Below are positions 1 to 8,092 of a stretch of DNA of 64,000 nt, one piece after another. Each line of letters starts with the position of its first letter. Within the stretch, counting starts at the first letter, position 1. Source of the stretch: Dyadobacter diqingensis (lineage in GTDB: Bacteria > Bacteroidota > Bacteroidia > Cytophagales > Spirosomataceae); assembly GCF_024220585.1 (NCBI RefSeq), contig NZ_JAMXKF010000007.1:182776-246775 (forward strand), given 5' to 3'. Both the position numbers and the translations under genes were made by a program. The notes beneath the pieces were generated by a model, which was given only the letters and a program-made list of their open reading frames with translations, made no database searches and was not told where the DNA came from.

Positions 1-2
1 GT

Positions 3-791
3 ATCGCGGCGCAACTAGAAAAAGACGCATCAACCGTACCAGTTGAAAGGGAAAATAATTATCCAAAAAAGGAATATAAAAATACCCCAGACCACCCCGT
101 CCGTTTTTTTACGTTTGACCCCAACACGGCCACAGTTGACCAATTACAAGAACTGGGCATTCCTCCATTCATAGCCAAACGAATTGACAAGTACAGATCC
201 AAAGGCGGAAAATTCCGAAAAAAGGAGGATTTACTGCACATATACGATTTCCCGACCAACGTTTATCAAAAGCTCGAATCATACATTTCATTACCGGAAG
301 TCAGCACAAAAAAGTATACATCAGATTTCGTTCAAAAATCGGTTCCCAACAATACGCTGCCGAAAGAAATTAAGGCCTATAATAAACCTGTTGTTGTGCC
401 TTTCGATATCAACAGTACCGATACAACCGAACTGATTAAATTGAAAGGTATCGGCAGCAAATTATCCCTGCGCATTTTAAAATTCAGAGACGCGTTGGGC
501 GGCTTTCACTCCGCCAGTCAGTATTCTGAAATCTTCGGACTGGACTCACTGGCTTTGTCCGAATTGAATAAATATGCAAAAATTCAAAGTCCGGTCAGAA
601 AAGTTAATATCAACACAGCCACCGCAGAAGAAATGGCCCAACATCCCTACCTCCGAAACAAAAAGATCAATGCCGTCATCGTCAATTACAGAACACAGCA
701 CGGTCCTTATCAATCTGTGGAGGATTTGAAAAAAGTACGGGTTATGGATGACAACACGATTGAGAAGATTGGGCCTTACTTAGTATTTTGA
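3..791 (+). CDS. Helix-hairpin-helix (ComEA-like) protein, 5' end outside window
   Basis: The reading frame is open from the left edge (codon at base 3) to the stop at 789-791, so the N-terminus is missing. The visible 262 residues hold three successive helix-hairpin-helix units, each opening with an 'N-x-A/S-T/D' turn: FDPNTATVDQL, FDINSTDTTEL and VNINTATAEEM. These are typical of ComEA and related DNA-binding proteins, which grip the DNA backbone non-specifically. A GTG at 396 could start a shorter product but would cut off the first unit, so it is not preferred. The 3' end overlaps the convergent gene at 776 by 16 bases. The role (DNA uptake or another envelope DNA-binding function) cannot be decided from this fragment. 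Confidence 0.85.
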   Translation: MAAQLEKDASTVPVERENNYPKKEYKNTPDHPVRFFTFDPNTATVDQLQELGIPPFIAKRIDKYRSKGGKFRKKEDLLHIYDFPTNVYQKLESYISLPEVSTKKYTSDFVQKSVPNNTLPKEIKAYNKPVVVPFDINSTDTTELIKLKGIGSKLSLRILKFRDALGGFHSASQYSEIFGLDSLALSELNKYAKIQSPVRKVNINTATAEEMAQHPYLRNKKINAVIVNYRTQHGPYQSVEDLKKVRVMDDNTIEKIGPYLVF

Positions 792-1183
792 ATGCTCTGC
801 AAAGACCATAACCTGTAATATTCCCGCCCGATAAAAACACAACAAAGCACAAAAATATGACTCGGTATCATAGGCGACGACAACAGAACTTTTATACCCC
901 TTGCAAACATGGCCTCGTACCCTAAAATAATAACCTGGGCCAGCAGAACAGCCTGGCAAAAGCCTAAGAATAGAGATTTGGCCCTATTGCTAAAAATGAC
1001 GAACCACAAACAGGCCCAGATTGCCAAGAAAACGAAGCCTAACATTTGGTTTTCAAAATGAGGCTCTAACAGGCAAACCGGCAATAAAAAAAAGTTGGGG
1101 AGTGTTAGCTTAACACCGATACTTGAAACAAATGGGAAAGACAGGTTGCTGATCAGCAAACAGGTTCGTATACGATTATTCAT
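776..1183 (-). CDS. Hypothetical small membrane protein
   Basis: A 135-residue hydrophobic protein with about three to four likely membrane segments, starting at an ATG (1181-1183). I do not recognise the family. It lies 23 bases downstream of the sterol desaturase-like gene on the same strand and may be the last gene of that run. Its 3' end overlaps the end of the helix-hairpin-helix gene by 16 bases in the convergent direction. The consistent hydrophobic pattern supports real coding; the function is unknown. Confidence 0.55.
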   Translation of the reverse strand: MNNRIRTCLLISNLSFPFVSSIGVKLTLPNFFLLPVCLLEPHFENQMLGFVFLAIWACLWFVIFSNRAKSLFLGFCQAVLLAQVIILGYEAMFARGIKVLLSSPMIPSHIFVLCCVFIGREYYRLWSLQSIQNTK

Positions 1184-1206
1184 TTTTCTGAATTAAGCGT
1201 GTGCAT

Positions 1207-1926
1207 TTATTCTTTATGTACGTCCTTAAATTTCAACATATCCCCGAGACGCTGCTCTTTGTCATTATCGAATCCACAGGAAGTTTTAAATTCCTTCGGG
1301 TTTTCGTATGTACCAAAAAGCATATCCCACCAAACAATATCGCCATAATTATTGGTATGTTTTTCATACTCATGATGAATTCTATGCATTTCAGGCCTCT
1401 GAAAAATATATCCTATCCATTGCGGTGTCTTAACATTGGTATGGTAAAAAAACTCACCAAGCGCAGTGCAAAGTGTATAAATCCCTCCTGCTTCCATATT
1501 CAGCCCCAACAAAGTATATACCAGCAAACTTCCAATGATTGAATTTACAGTCATTTCCAGCGGATGTTTGTAAAAAGAGGTAACCACTTCCAGCCGCTGC
1601 GGACTATGGTGTATCTGATGAAAATGTGTCCATAAAAAATCAACTTTATGACGCCATCTATGCCACCAGTAGAAAATAAAAGTGGCGATAAAATAAGCGA
1701 TGATTCCACCAGCGGCATTATTTACGTGATTTGACAAATGGAAAACACTTACCGACGAAAACCATTTTTCCCATGTAAAACCTGCCAGCGTTACCACACC
1801 GAGCTGTACGAAATTTATCGCCAAAACTCTGATTGTCCAGGTAGGTACTTCAGGTAGTTTCCAACCGGGGACCAGTCGTTCCAGAATAAAACATAGACCA
1901 AAAACTATAAAAATGATAGTCAGCAT
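1207..1926 (-). CDS. Sterol desaturase / fatty acid hydroxylase family membrane enzyme
   Basis: A 239-residue integral membrane protein with the histidine clusters of the fatty acid hydroxylase superfamily: H89-x3-H93, H103-Q-I-H106-H107, H162, and H181-R-I-H184-H185. These normally bind a di-iron centre that uses oxygen to hydroxylate or desaturate lipid substrates at the membrane. The length matches short bacterial members. It starts 12 bases after the membrane protein gene at 1939-2238, so the two are probably co-transcribed. An FNR-type box upstream of that gene suggests control by the adjacent Crp/Fnr regulator. The substrate cannot be read from the sequence. Confidence 0.85.
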   Translation of the reverse strand: MLTIIFIVFGLCFILERLVPGWKLPEVPTWTIRVLAINFVQLGVVTLAGFTWEKWFSSVSVFHLSNHVNNAAGGIIAYFIATFIFYWWHRWRHKVDFLWTHFHQIHHSPQRLEVVTSFYKHPLEMTVNSIIGSLLVYTLLGLNMEAGGIYTLCTALGEFFYHTNVKTPQWIGYIFQRPEMHRIHHEYEKHTNNYGDIVWWDMLFGTYENPKEFKTSCGFDNDKEQRLGDMLKFKDVHKE

Positions 1927-1938
1927 ACAAGGAATAGT

Positions 1939-2238
1939 TTAAAGTTGAATGAATAATCCGGATACCGATAACAACCTGAACCACAGATAAGGTATAAGTA
2001 CACTGATCGCGAGGTTTGTCAGAATTAGTCTGACTGTCAGTAACTCTCCTCTCACAAATTGAATGGTTGTTATGCTGAAAAAGACGGTGTAGGTAAATCC
2101 CCAAAAAATTCTTTTTAGCGGGATAAACTGATAATCAGGAGACAGTATATCAGACACATACATGGTTGCCAAAAAAACAGCCAAGCTCCCGATAAAAAGG
2201 CCCGCCAGGGAAAAGACTTTACGATTTAAAACGCTCAT
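1939..2238 (-). CDS. Hypothetical membrane protein (three predicted helices)
   Basis: A 99-residue protein with about three hydrophobic segments (around residues 8-30, 45-62 and 70-92). No family recognised. Its ATG (2236-2238) lies 62 bases below a perfect FNR-type box at 2301-2314, with a -7-like element between them. The next gene, the sterol desaturase-like enzyme, begins 12 bases downstream. The arrangement suggests a short operon switched on by the neighbouring Crp/Fnr protein; this is inference. Confidence 0.65.
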   Translation of the reverse strand: MSVLNRKVFSLAGLFIGSLAVFLATMYVSDILSPDYQFIPLKRIFWGFTYTVFFSITTIQFVRGELLTVRLILTNLAISVLIPYLWFRLLSVSGLFIQL

Positions 2239-2270
2239 ATGAAGTAATTTAAATAATTTTCATCGACACT

Positions 2271-2278
2271 CAAATCTC
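2271..2278 (-). promoter_or_regulatory. -7-like promoter element of the 1939-2238 gene
   Basis: Read on the minus strand this is GAGATTTG, one base from the Bacteroidota -7 consensus TAnnTTTG. Its last G lies exactly 30 nt from the edge of the FNR-type box at 2301-2314. The same spacing is found at the box at 2690-2703. No TTG element is needed if the bound regulator replaces the -33 contact. Confidence 0.45.
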
Positions 2279-2300
2279 CGTTATCCCAGCTCGGAATCCT

Positions 2301-2314
2301 TTGATAATTATCAA
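2301..2314. promoter_or_regulatory. FNR-type operator box (copy 1)
   Basis: TTGATAATTATCAA is a perfect palindrome and matches the classical FNR half-site rule TTGAT-N4-ATCAA; it extends by one more base pair each side. It is part of a 26-base direct repeat (2297-2322) found identically at 2686-2711. The box is centred 69 bases before the start codon of the 1939-2238 gene. The adjacent Crp/Fnr-family gene encodes a recognition helix of the type that reads this half-site. Confidence 0.75.
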
Positions 2315-2349
2315 AATCGATCGAAAACGAAGAAATCATTATAAACGGC

Positions 2350-2640
2350 TCACTTCCAAAATCGGGCGAGAAGCCAGCATAAAAATGTGTAGAGCGAAAG
2401 GACCTGAACCATAAAATAAGCCAGTGCGTACCATCCAATGGTAAAGGATTTACCATTTTCATTTCTGATAAATCCAAGAAGCTCCCAAATGGTACCCGCA
2501 ACAAAAAATGCCGTTACTATGAATGCGGCGATTCGGATGCCATTATGTTTTGTAGGACGCAAGATCCTCCTCCATGAGCTTCGAATCATGTAAATGAGAA
2601 AGAGTGAATAGATCAGTAATATGATTAAAAGAGTTTCCAT
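2350..2640 (-). CDS. Hypothetical small membrane protein
   Basis: Ninety-six residues starting at the ATG at 2638-2640; a longer version from 2703 would start inside the FNR-type box and is rejected. About three hydrophobic segments are visible (residues 2-18, 35-55 and 70-92). No family recognised. It follows the Crp/Fnr gene by 85 bases, and this gap holds the second FNR-type box and a -7-like element, so it probably has its own activated promoter as well as read-through. Confidence 0.6.
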   Translation of the reverse strand: METLLIILLIYSLFLIYMIRSSWRRILRPTKHNGIRIAAFIVTAFFVAGTIWELLGFIRNENGKSFTIGWYALAYFMVQVLSLYTFLCWLLARFWK

Positions 2641-2659
2641 GTCTGTTTTTGCTTCATGA

Positions 2660-2666
2660 CAAATTA
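2660..2666 (-). promoter_or_regulatory. -7-like promoter element of the 2350-2640 gene
   Basis: On the minus strand this reads TAATTTG, one T short of the TAnnTTTG consensus. Its final G is exactly 30 nt from the edge of the FNR-type box at 2690-2703. A start site a few bases downstream would place the box near -42, the usual position for class II activation by Crp/Fnr proteins. Confidence 0.5.
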
Positions 2667-2689
2667 CCAACCCAGGAAAATTGATTCCT

Positions 2690-2703
2690 TTGATAATTAT
2701 CAA
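2690..2703. promoter_or_regulatory. FNR-type operator box (copy 2)
   Basis: A second perfect TTGATAATTATCAA palindrome, within the 26-base direct repeat 2686-2711 that is identical to 2297-2322. It lies in the 85-base gap between the Crp/Fnr gene and the membrane protein gene 2350-2640, centred about 57 bases before the latter's ATG. Confidence 0.78.
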
Positions 2704-2725
2704 AATCGATCAAAAACAATTAAAA

Positions 2726-3295
2726 CTACTTTTTATACCCAGCCCGAATCCGGCTTAAATGTTCCTGCGAGATACCAAGATATGACGCGATCTGGCCTAA
2801 TTTAACTCTTTGGAGAATGTCTGGAATTTGAAGAAGCAAACGCTCATATCTTTCCTCGGCCGTGCAGAAAGCAAATAGTTTCATACGTTCGTCAAGAAGC
2901 AGATAATTTTGCGTGATTAAAAGCCGTCCCAATCTTTCAACAATCGGATGTTTTTCAAAAACCGGCTCAATTTTATGATATTGAAGACTCCAAACGCTGG
3001 TTTCTTCCAAAATTTCTATGTTGTATAACGAAGGCTTACCGGTAAATAAACTGTCAATAGCACTTACAATCTGATTTGCACTCGCGAACCAGGCCGTGAC
3101 TTCCTTTCCGTCTTTATAATAAAAAACGCGTGCAAGTCCTTTTTCCAGGAAATGAAATTCCTTACATACATCGCCGTTTTGAAGCAGCGATGTATGTTTA
3201 GGAAGTGATCGGTATATTGTGATCTCATCGATTGCCGCCGCACTTTCTTCGGTCAAGGCAACAATCTGATCAAGATAATTGATGAAATAATTCAT
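2726..3295 (-). CDS. Crp/Fnr family transcriptional regulator
   Basis: A 189-residue regulator with an N-terminal cyclic-nucleotide-binding-type jelly roll (about 20-125), a dimer helix and a short C-terminal winged helix (about 160-189). The recognition helix has E178-x2-S181-R182, the E-x2-SR pattern that in FNR contacts the TTGAT half-site; CRP instead has R-E-x3-R. It lacks the four cysteines of an oxygen-sensing FNR cluster (only C44 and C144), so the signal is unknown. Its ATG overlaps the stop of the LOG gene in an ATGA, so the two are translationally coupled. Two matching boxes lie just downstream, and these genes are its likely targets. Confidence 0.9.
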   Translation of the reverse strand: MNYFINYLDQIVALTEESAAAIDEITIYRSLPKHTSLLQNGDVCKEFHFLEKGLARVFYYKDGKEVTAWFASANQIVSAIDSLFTGKPSLYNIEILEETSVWSLQYHKIEPVFEKHPIVERLGRLLITQNYLLLDERMKLFAFCTAEERYERLLLQIPDILQRVKLGQIASYLGISQEHLSRIRAGYKK

Positions 3296-4065
3296 CAGAA
3301 GTTCGGTTTCAGCAAATACTTGGAATAGAATTCATCTATCACATGTACCGCCTCATCCGGGGTGTCTACAATGCTCATGAGTTTTAAATCCTCCGGATTG
3401 ATGTTCCCCTCAGTTAGCATAGTACTCTTTATCCAGTCCATCAAACCCGACCAATATTTACTCCCAACCAAGACAATCGGGAAGCGGCCTATCTTTTTTG
3501 TCTGGATTAAGGTCATCGCTTCAAACAATTCATCAAGCGTTCCAAACCCACCAGGCATAACGATAAATCCCTGGGAGTACTTGACAAACATTACTTTCCG
3601 GACAAAGAAAAAGTCAAAATTGATATTTTTATCGTGATCAATATACGGGTTGCTGTGTTGTTCGAAAGGCAGTTTGATATTCAAACCAACTGATTTTCCG
3701 CCTTGTTCATGCGCCCCTTTATTACCCGCTTCCATGATACCTGGCCCACCACCGGTGATCACACCATAACCATGACGGACCAGTTTCGCGGCGATATCTT
3801 CCGTGATTTTATAGTATGGATTTTCAGGTTTTGTTCTTGCCGAACCAAAAATCGTAACACAGGGACCGATTTTCGCCAGTTTATCGAAACCTTCGACGAA
3901 CTCGGCCATTACCTTAAATATAACCCAGGAATCTGCACTTTTTATTTCACTCCAGTTGCGGTCTTCAAACGCAGCTTTTATTTGTTTTTCATCTTCCGGT
4001 ACCGCCGGATTAAGTAGCGATACGTCAACTAATTTCGAATTTTCATTCTTTAATTCGTCATTCAT
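3295..4065 (-). CDS. LOG family protein (TIGR00730-type Rossmann fold)
   Basis: A 256-residue protein with the two LOG-family signatures: GGGPGIMEAGNKGA, and PGGFGTLDE, the PGGxGTxxE motif that carries the catalytic Glu. The family includes phosphoribohydrolases that release bases from nucleoside 5'-monophosphates (the cytokinin-activating enzyme in plants). The long N-terminal extension of about 70 residues is common in Bacteroidota members. It heads the leftward run and overlaps the Crp/Fnr gene by one base pair of codons (ATGA). The physiological substrate in this organism is unknown. Confidence 0.88.
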   Translation of the reverse strand: MNDELKNENSKLVDVSLLNPAVPEDEKQIKAAFEDRNWSEIKSADSWVIFKVMAEFVEGFDKLAKIGPCVTIFGSARTKPENPYYKITEDIAAKLVRHGYGVITGGGPGIMEAGNKGAHEQGGKSVGLNIKLPFEQHSNPYIDHDKNINFDFFFVRKVMFVKYSQGFIVMPGGFGTLDELFEAMTLIQTKKIGRFPIVLVGSKYWSGLMDWIKSTMLTEGNINPEDLKLMSIVDTPDEAVHVIDEFYSKYLLKPNF

Positions 4066-4192
4066 ATTTTGAAAATAATTTTAGTTCATTGATTTGCTGT
4101 TACCTTTGTTTTCCAGTCTAAATAATTCTGGAAAATTTAACAAAACCTCAGACGGAATTGTTATTCACCAAGACACAATTAACAAAAAAGTA

Positions 4193-4624
4193 ATGAAAAA
4201 AATTGCTATCGGTTCCGACCATGCTGGTTTTCCATACAAGGAACCAATCACCACCTGGCTTACCAATAACGGTTATGAAGTAAAAGATTTTGGAACGTAT
4301 AGCGCCGATTCGGCAGATTATGCCGATTTCGCGCATCCGGTAGCCAGCGGCGTTGAAAACAAAGAATTTGACAAAGGCATCCTGCTTTGTGGAAGTGGTC
4401 AGGGCGTATGTATCACCGCCAACAAACATCAGGGAATTCGTGCTGCTTTGGTGTGGGATCTGCCTTTGGCGGCCCTTGCGCGTCAGCACAACGATGCCAA
4501 CGTCATTTGTATCCCTGTGCGTTTTATTACATTGGAAACAGCGATAGCAAGCGTAGAAGCATTTCTAAATACAGAATTCGAAGGTGGAAGACACCAGTTG
4601 CGCGTTGATAAAATTGCGTGCTGA
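4193..4624 (+). CDS. rpiB: Ribose 5-phosphate isomerase B
   Basis: RpiB interconverts ribose 5-phosphate and ribulose 5-phosphate in the pentose phosphate pathway. The 143-residue product starts MKKIAIGSDHAG at the ATG at 4193, the normal family start; an upstream extension to 4094 is ignored because it adds a non-conserved tail. D9/H10 of the GSDHAG motif and C66 in CGSGQG are the expected catalytic and phosphate-binding positions. The length fits the family. It is a single gene, divergent from LOG and convergent with the membrane protein at 4727. Confidence 0.95.
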   Translation: MKKIAIGSDHAGFPYKEPITTWLTNNGYEVKDFGTYSADSADYADFAHPVASGVENKEFDKGILLCGSGQGVCITANKHQGIRAALVWDLPLAALARQHNDANVICIPVRFITLETAIASVEAFLNTEFEGGRHQLRVDKIAC

Positions 4625-4726
4625 TTTAGTTGAGGGTTGAGAGTGGAGAGTGGAAAATTAATGAAATGACCTGGTGAGCTCGTTACTTTCAACCGCCCGC
4701 CGGACCGCTCTCAACTATCAACTAAA
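4624..4726. repeat. Degenerate inverted repeat in convergent gap (3'-flanking family)
   Basis: The gap between rpiB and the 4727 gene is almost filled by an imperfect inverted repeat. The left arm is at 4624-4643 (ATTTAGTTGA then TTGAGAG) and the right arm at 4708-4726 (CTCTCAAC then TCAACTAAA). The centre contains purine-rich GAGTGGAGAGTGG and a GC-rich patch. The right arm ends directly at the TAA of the 4727 gene. Similar arm-and-spacer structures abut stop codons at 14660, 40228 and 55532, although this copy has a different core sequence. Confidence 0.55.
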
Positions 4727-6136
4727 TTAATTCTTCTTGTAAATCCCCTTCCACTGGCTCAGTTTGTATTGACTTTGCAGCGCAGGAACGCGCTCTAAAA
4801 GCTTGGGCATGATGTTGACTTTGTCGATAACATAATCCGGTGGATCCTTCCGGAAATTATCATAGACATGGATGACACTGTCAAAGTTGTCAAGATTTTT
4901 CAAGTCATAACTGGAAAGATCCCAGTTGAGATACGGCGTGGCCGTAAAATTTTCCATATACTCTCCGGCATGCTGCCCAAGTACCAAAATCCTTTTATTC
5001 TTAATTTCAGCTGGTAACGAAGCCGACTTGGAACGCAGATTTTCAAGTTTTCCCATGGAGATTCCCGGTAATATCCCCCTCGTTCCCTGATACTGAATGA
5101 ACACAATCACCGCAGTCATCAGCATAAACTGAAATTCATCCCCAAAACTTTTCCGCTTGAAGCTCTGAAAATAATGTGTAGCAAAAAATGCGGCTGGCGG
5201 GATAAAAATCACAAACTGCATCGGCGCCAGATATTGCATCAACGGTATTGTAAAGACAGAAACAATAAACCACAAGGCCATCACTTGCTGGATCCTTGTC
5301 TGGTAGTTGACAAAACGTAACGTCGTAAAAATCCGTGTAAAACCTAAAATTCCAAATCCCAATGGTAACAGCAAAGACGCCAGAAGGGAAGAGAAATCGG
5401 TAAGGTTATATTGCTTGACCTGAAAAACAGAAGTCAGCAAATTTCGGTTAAGGCTTTCAATACCATCATTCATATAAAAGAACAGAAGCACCATCAGCAG
5501 CGGAAACAGCGAACCGAAAAACCCCAATAAATGGTGACGAATTGTAGCTCCGGTATAAAATAACAATGCTAAAAAGCCCCAGACCATAAACAAAGAAGCC
5601 GGCAGGTAAAACAAAGTCGCGATACCGATGTACAGCCCCATTTCAAAAACCTGGTTGGTCGCTTCACGTCGCACAAGAATTTTAACGATAAGACCAAAGG
5701 CAAAAAGCAAAAACGTATTTGCCATCAGCATCGGGGAAAGCGTGCCGAGGTCGAAAGAAATATTGAGAAAGATTGCGTACAAAGCGCCCGGAATATAAGT
5801 CCGCTCCGGAAAAACTTCTCTCGAATAAATTACATAATTAAAATAAAGGATCTGGATAATTCCGAGCGCGGCAGCAGCCAGCTGATAAGCCCATTGTGCC
5901 CTGCCGAAGAGCGAATCGATCAGCCAGTAAGTGAGTCCGGAAAAAGGACTGACGTTATCCCAGACATCCCGGTAAAGCATAAAACCATGGTTCATTTGCT
6001 CTCCGACAAGCATCCAGCTCAGTTCTGGTATCAATAAGGGGATTCCACCAAAAAAGAATGGCAGCCTCAGCAGCAGAAAAAATACCACCAGGCTGATCAT
6101 TTGATAAGCCGCATTTACCCGAAAAAAACTAAGCAA
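4727..6136 (-). CDS. Polytopic membrane protein, possibly GT-C-type glycosyltransferase
   Basis: A 469-residue protein with about ten to twelve membrane segments up to residue 355, then a soluble C-terminal part of about 110 residues. Near the N-terminus the stretch around residues 37-65 (ELSWMLVGEQMNHG...YRDVWDNVSP) resembles the first-loop motif of GT-C enzymes, in which an acidic residue and a 'G-x-x-x-Y-R-D' element precede a proline. GT-C enzymes transfer sugars from lipid carriers at the membrane. The resemblance is by eye only, and a plain polytopic membrane protein of unknown function is the safe reading. It is a single gene with its own divergent upstream region before rbfA. Confidence 0.7.
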   Translation of the reverse strand: MLSFFRVNAAYQMISLVVFFLLLRLPFFFGGIPLLIPELSWMLVGEQMNHGFMLYRDVWDNVSPFSGLTYWLIDSLFGRAQWAYQLAAAALGIIQILYFNYVIYSREVFPERTYIPGALYAIFLNISFDLGTLSPMLMANTFLLFAFGLIVKILVRREATNQVFEMGLYIGIATLFYLPASLFMVWGFLALLFYTGATIRHHLLGFFGSLFPLLMVLLFFYMNDGIESLNRNLLTSVFQVKQYNLTDFSSLLASLLLPLGFGILGFTRIFTTLRFVNYQTRIQQVMALWFIVSVFTIPLMQYLAPMQFVIFIPPAAFFATHYFQSFKRKSFGDEFQFMLMTAVIVFIQYQGTRGILPGISMGKLENLRSKSASLPAEIKNKRILVLGQHAGEYMENFTATPYLNWDLSSYDLKNLDNFDSVIHVYDNFRKDPPDYVIDKVNIMPKLLERVPALQSQYKLSQWKGIYKKN

Positions 6137-6396
6137 GAAACTGGATGGTTAGATAGGATGACATGAATACTTTCACGAAATTACAACCTAGGGGTCTACA
6201 AAAACAAAATAAGTATGGATATTTGTGTTAAATATAGTAGCTAAGAGGAGTTAAAGCCGTGAAATTTTAGTTATTATGTAAGTTGGTCCGTCAACAAAGG
6301 AAAAGAGCTTAAATAGAAAAAAGAAGGTAAGAGGAATTGAGAAAGGAATGTGGTATAAACCCGGCATCCCGGATCAAAGTCCGCAATCAGAACAAG

Positions 6397-6783
6397 ATGG
6401 AATCGAAGAGACAACAAAAGGTAGGGAGACAAATCCAGAAGGATTTGGGTGAAATTTTTCAACAGGATGCAAAACATTTGGTAAGCGGCTCGTTTGTGAC
6501 GATCACAGCGGTGCGCGTTTCGCCTGATTTGGGTATAGCGCGTGCTTATCTGAGCTTTTTGCCAGATAAGAATAAGGGCTTTTTACTGGAAACGATTAAA
6601 GAAAACACCAAGTTTATAAGGCAAAAACTGGCTGAACGCGTTCGTCATCAGCTACGTATCGTGCCTCATCTGCAATTTTATATTGATGATACTGCCGAGT
6701 ATGCCGCGAAGATGGATCTTCTGTTTGCAGATTTGGTTATTCCTCCGGCTCAACCAGACGAAGACGAAGAAGAAACGAATTGA
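6397..6783 (+). CDS. rbfA: Ribosome-binding factor A
   Basis: RbfA assists late maturation of the 30S subunit and 16S rRNA. The 128-residue product begins MESKRQQKVGRQIQKDLGEI at 6397, the usual family start. The KH-like core includes VTITAVRVSPDLGIARAYLS and ends with RIVPHLQFYIDDTAEYAAKM, close to the conserved R-x-x-P-x-L-x-F-x-x-D signature. It has an acidic tail (PDEDEEETN). The LolC/E-like permease gene starts only 18 bases after its stop, so the two are probably co-transcribed. Confidence 0.93.
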   Translation: MESKRQQKVGRQIQKDLGEIFQQDAKHLVSGSFVTITAVRVSPDLGIARAYLSFLPDKNKGFLLETIKENTKFIRQKLAERVRHQLRIVPHLQFYIDDTAEYAAKMDLLFADLVIPPAQPDEDEEETN

Positions 6784-6801
6784 TCCTTAGCGTAACTGAC
6801 A

Positions 6802-8031
6802 ATGAATCTTTCGTACAGAATTGCCATTCGCTATTTCTTTTCCCGTAATAAACGTAGTTTCATTAGCGTAATAGCACGCATTGCTATGGCTGGCGTAGCG
6901 GTCGGAACCATGGCGATGATCGTGGTTCTTTCCGTGTTTAATGGCATGGAGGATCTCAACCGGAAAATGTTTAAAACTTTCGATGCAGATGTCACCATCA
7001 CGCCGTCGGCAGGAAAACGTTTTCCGGTTTCCGACTCTGTCCTGAAAGCGATAAAATCCGTGGACGGCGTTAAGCTGATCACGCAGGTTATTGAAGACAA
7101 TGCACTGGCCCGCTACGGAAACCAGCAGACCATTGTCCGGCTAAAAGGTGTTGACAGCACTTTTTCGCAACGCGGACAGCTTGACACTGCCTTGATTGAA
7201 GGATCACTGAAACTGTATGGAGGCAATGGAACGCCTTTCGCGGTGATTTCCGAGGGGGTCCGCAATGCGCTGTCCATTTCACTGGAAGATATTCTGACAC
7301 CCTTGGAATTGTGGTATCCGCGAACGGGAACAAAAACGGTCAATCTTACATCTACGGAAGCCTTTAACCAGACGGTCATCCGGCCGGGTGGCGTGTTTTT
7401 TATCGAAAACCGTTATGACGATTATGTCATTGCACCTTTGCCGATCGTTGAATCACTGCTGCAATATAACGGGCAACGTTCTTCGCTGGAAGTGAAAATA
7501 GCGTCGTCCGGATTTACCGAAAAGCAGGTGGGAGAAGATATTGCCAAAAAACTTGGCAAGGATTTTACCGTGCGCGACCGGGATGCTATGAATGCAGATC
7601 TGCTCCGTGCGATAAGAGTTGAAAAATTGTTTGTTGCTGTTACATTATCCTTTATTATTTTAGTGGCTGCAATCAACATATTCTTCTCTCTCAGTATGTT
7701 AGCGATCGAAAAGAAAAAAGACGTATCCATGTTATACGCGCTTGGCGCCACGCCTTCACTGATCAGAAAAATATTTCTTGCAGAAGGCGCCATCGTGGCG
7801 CTGTCCGGCGCTATTGTAGGTACTATTTTCGGCGTGCTGATTTGCTGGCTCCAAACAACCTACGGACTGGTATCAATGGGTATGACAACCGCCCTTGTTG
7901 ACGCCTATCCCGTTAAATTAATCTGGCAGGATATATTCTTTACCGGTATCATTATCGTTATCATAACCTTGGCTGTGTCTTATATCCCGGCACGCAGGGC
8001 TGCTTTATCCGGTCAGACACTAATCGTCTGA
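6802..8031 (+). CDS. LolC/LolE-like ABC transporter permease (FtsX family)
   Basis: A 409-residue inner-membrane permease with the LolC/E topology: one helix at about 20-47, a periplasmic domain at about 50-270, and three helices near the C-terminus (about 275-310, 325-355 and 375-400). LolCDE extracts outer-membrane lipoproteins from the inner membrane. The N-terminal segment (SYRIAIRYFFSRNKRSFIS) and the C-terminal FtsX block (EKKKDVSMLYALGAT) fit this group. No ATPase is adjacent; an ATPase of the LolD/MacB type is encoded at 28749-29411. It probably shares a transcript with rbfA, an arrangement seen in other Bacteroidota as far as I recall. Confidence 0.88.
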   Translation: MNLSYRIAIRYFFSRNKRSFISVIARIAMAGVAVGTMAMIVVLSVFNGMEDLNRKMFKTFDADVTITPSAGKRFPVSDSVLKAIKSVDGVKLITQVIEDNALARYGNQQTIVRLKGVDSTFSQRGQLDTALIEGSLKLYGGNGTPFAVISEGVRNALSISLEDILTPLELWYPRTGTKTVNLTSTEAFNQTVIRPGGVFFIENRYDDYVIAPLPIVESLLQYNGQRSSLEVKIASSGFTEKQVGEDIAKKLGKDFTVRDRDAMNADLLRAIRVEKLFVAVTLSFIILVAAINIFFSLSMLAIEKKKDVSMLYALGATPSLIRKIFLAEGAIVALSGAIVGTIFGVLICWLQTTYGLVSMGMTTALVDAYPVKLIWQDIFFTGIIIVIITLAVSYIPARRAALSGQTLIV

Positions 8032-8092
8032 CAAATAAACCGGTTAATAAATAATCCGACTTAATACCAAAACACTTGACTAAATTTAAATT

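Noticed and set aside
2235-2504. Open frame overlapping the second small membrane protein gene
   Set aside because: It is out of frame with the better candidate at 2350-2640 and would run through the FNR-type box and -7-like element.
2726-3295. Oxygen-sensing FNR protein
   Set aside because: The recognition helix is FNR-like, but only two cysteines are present and none form the N-terminal cluster needed for a [4Fe-4S] sensor.
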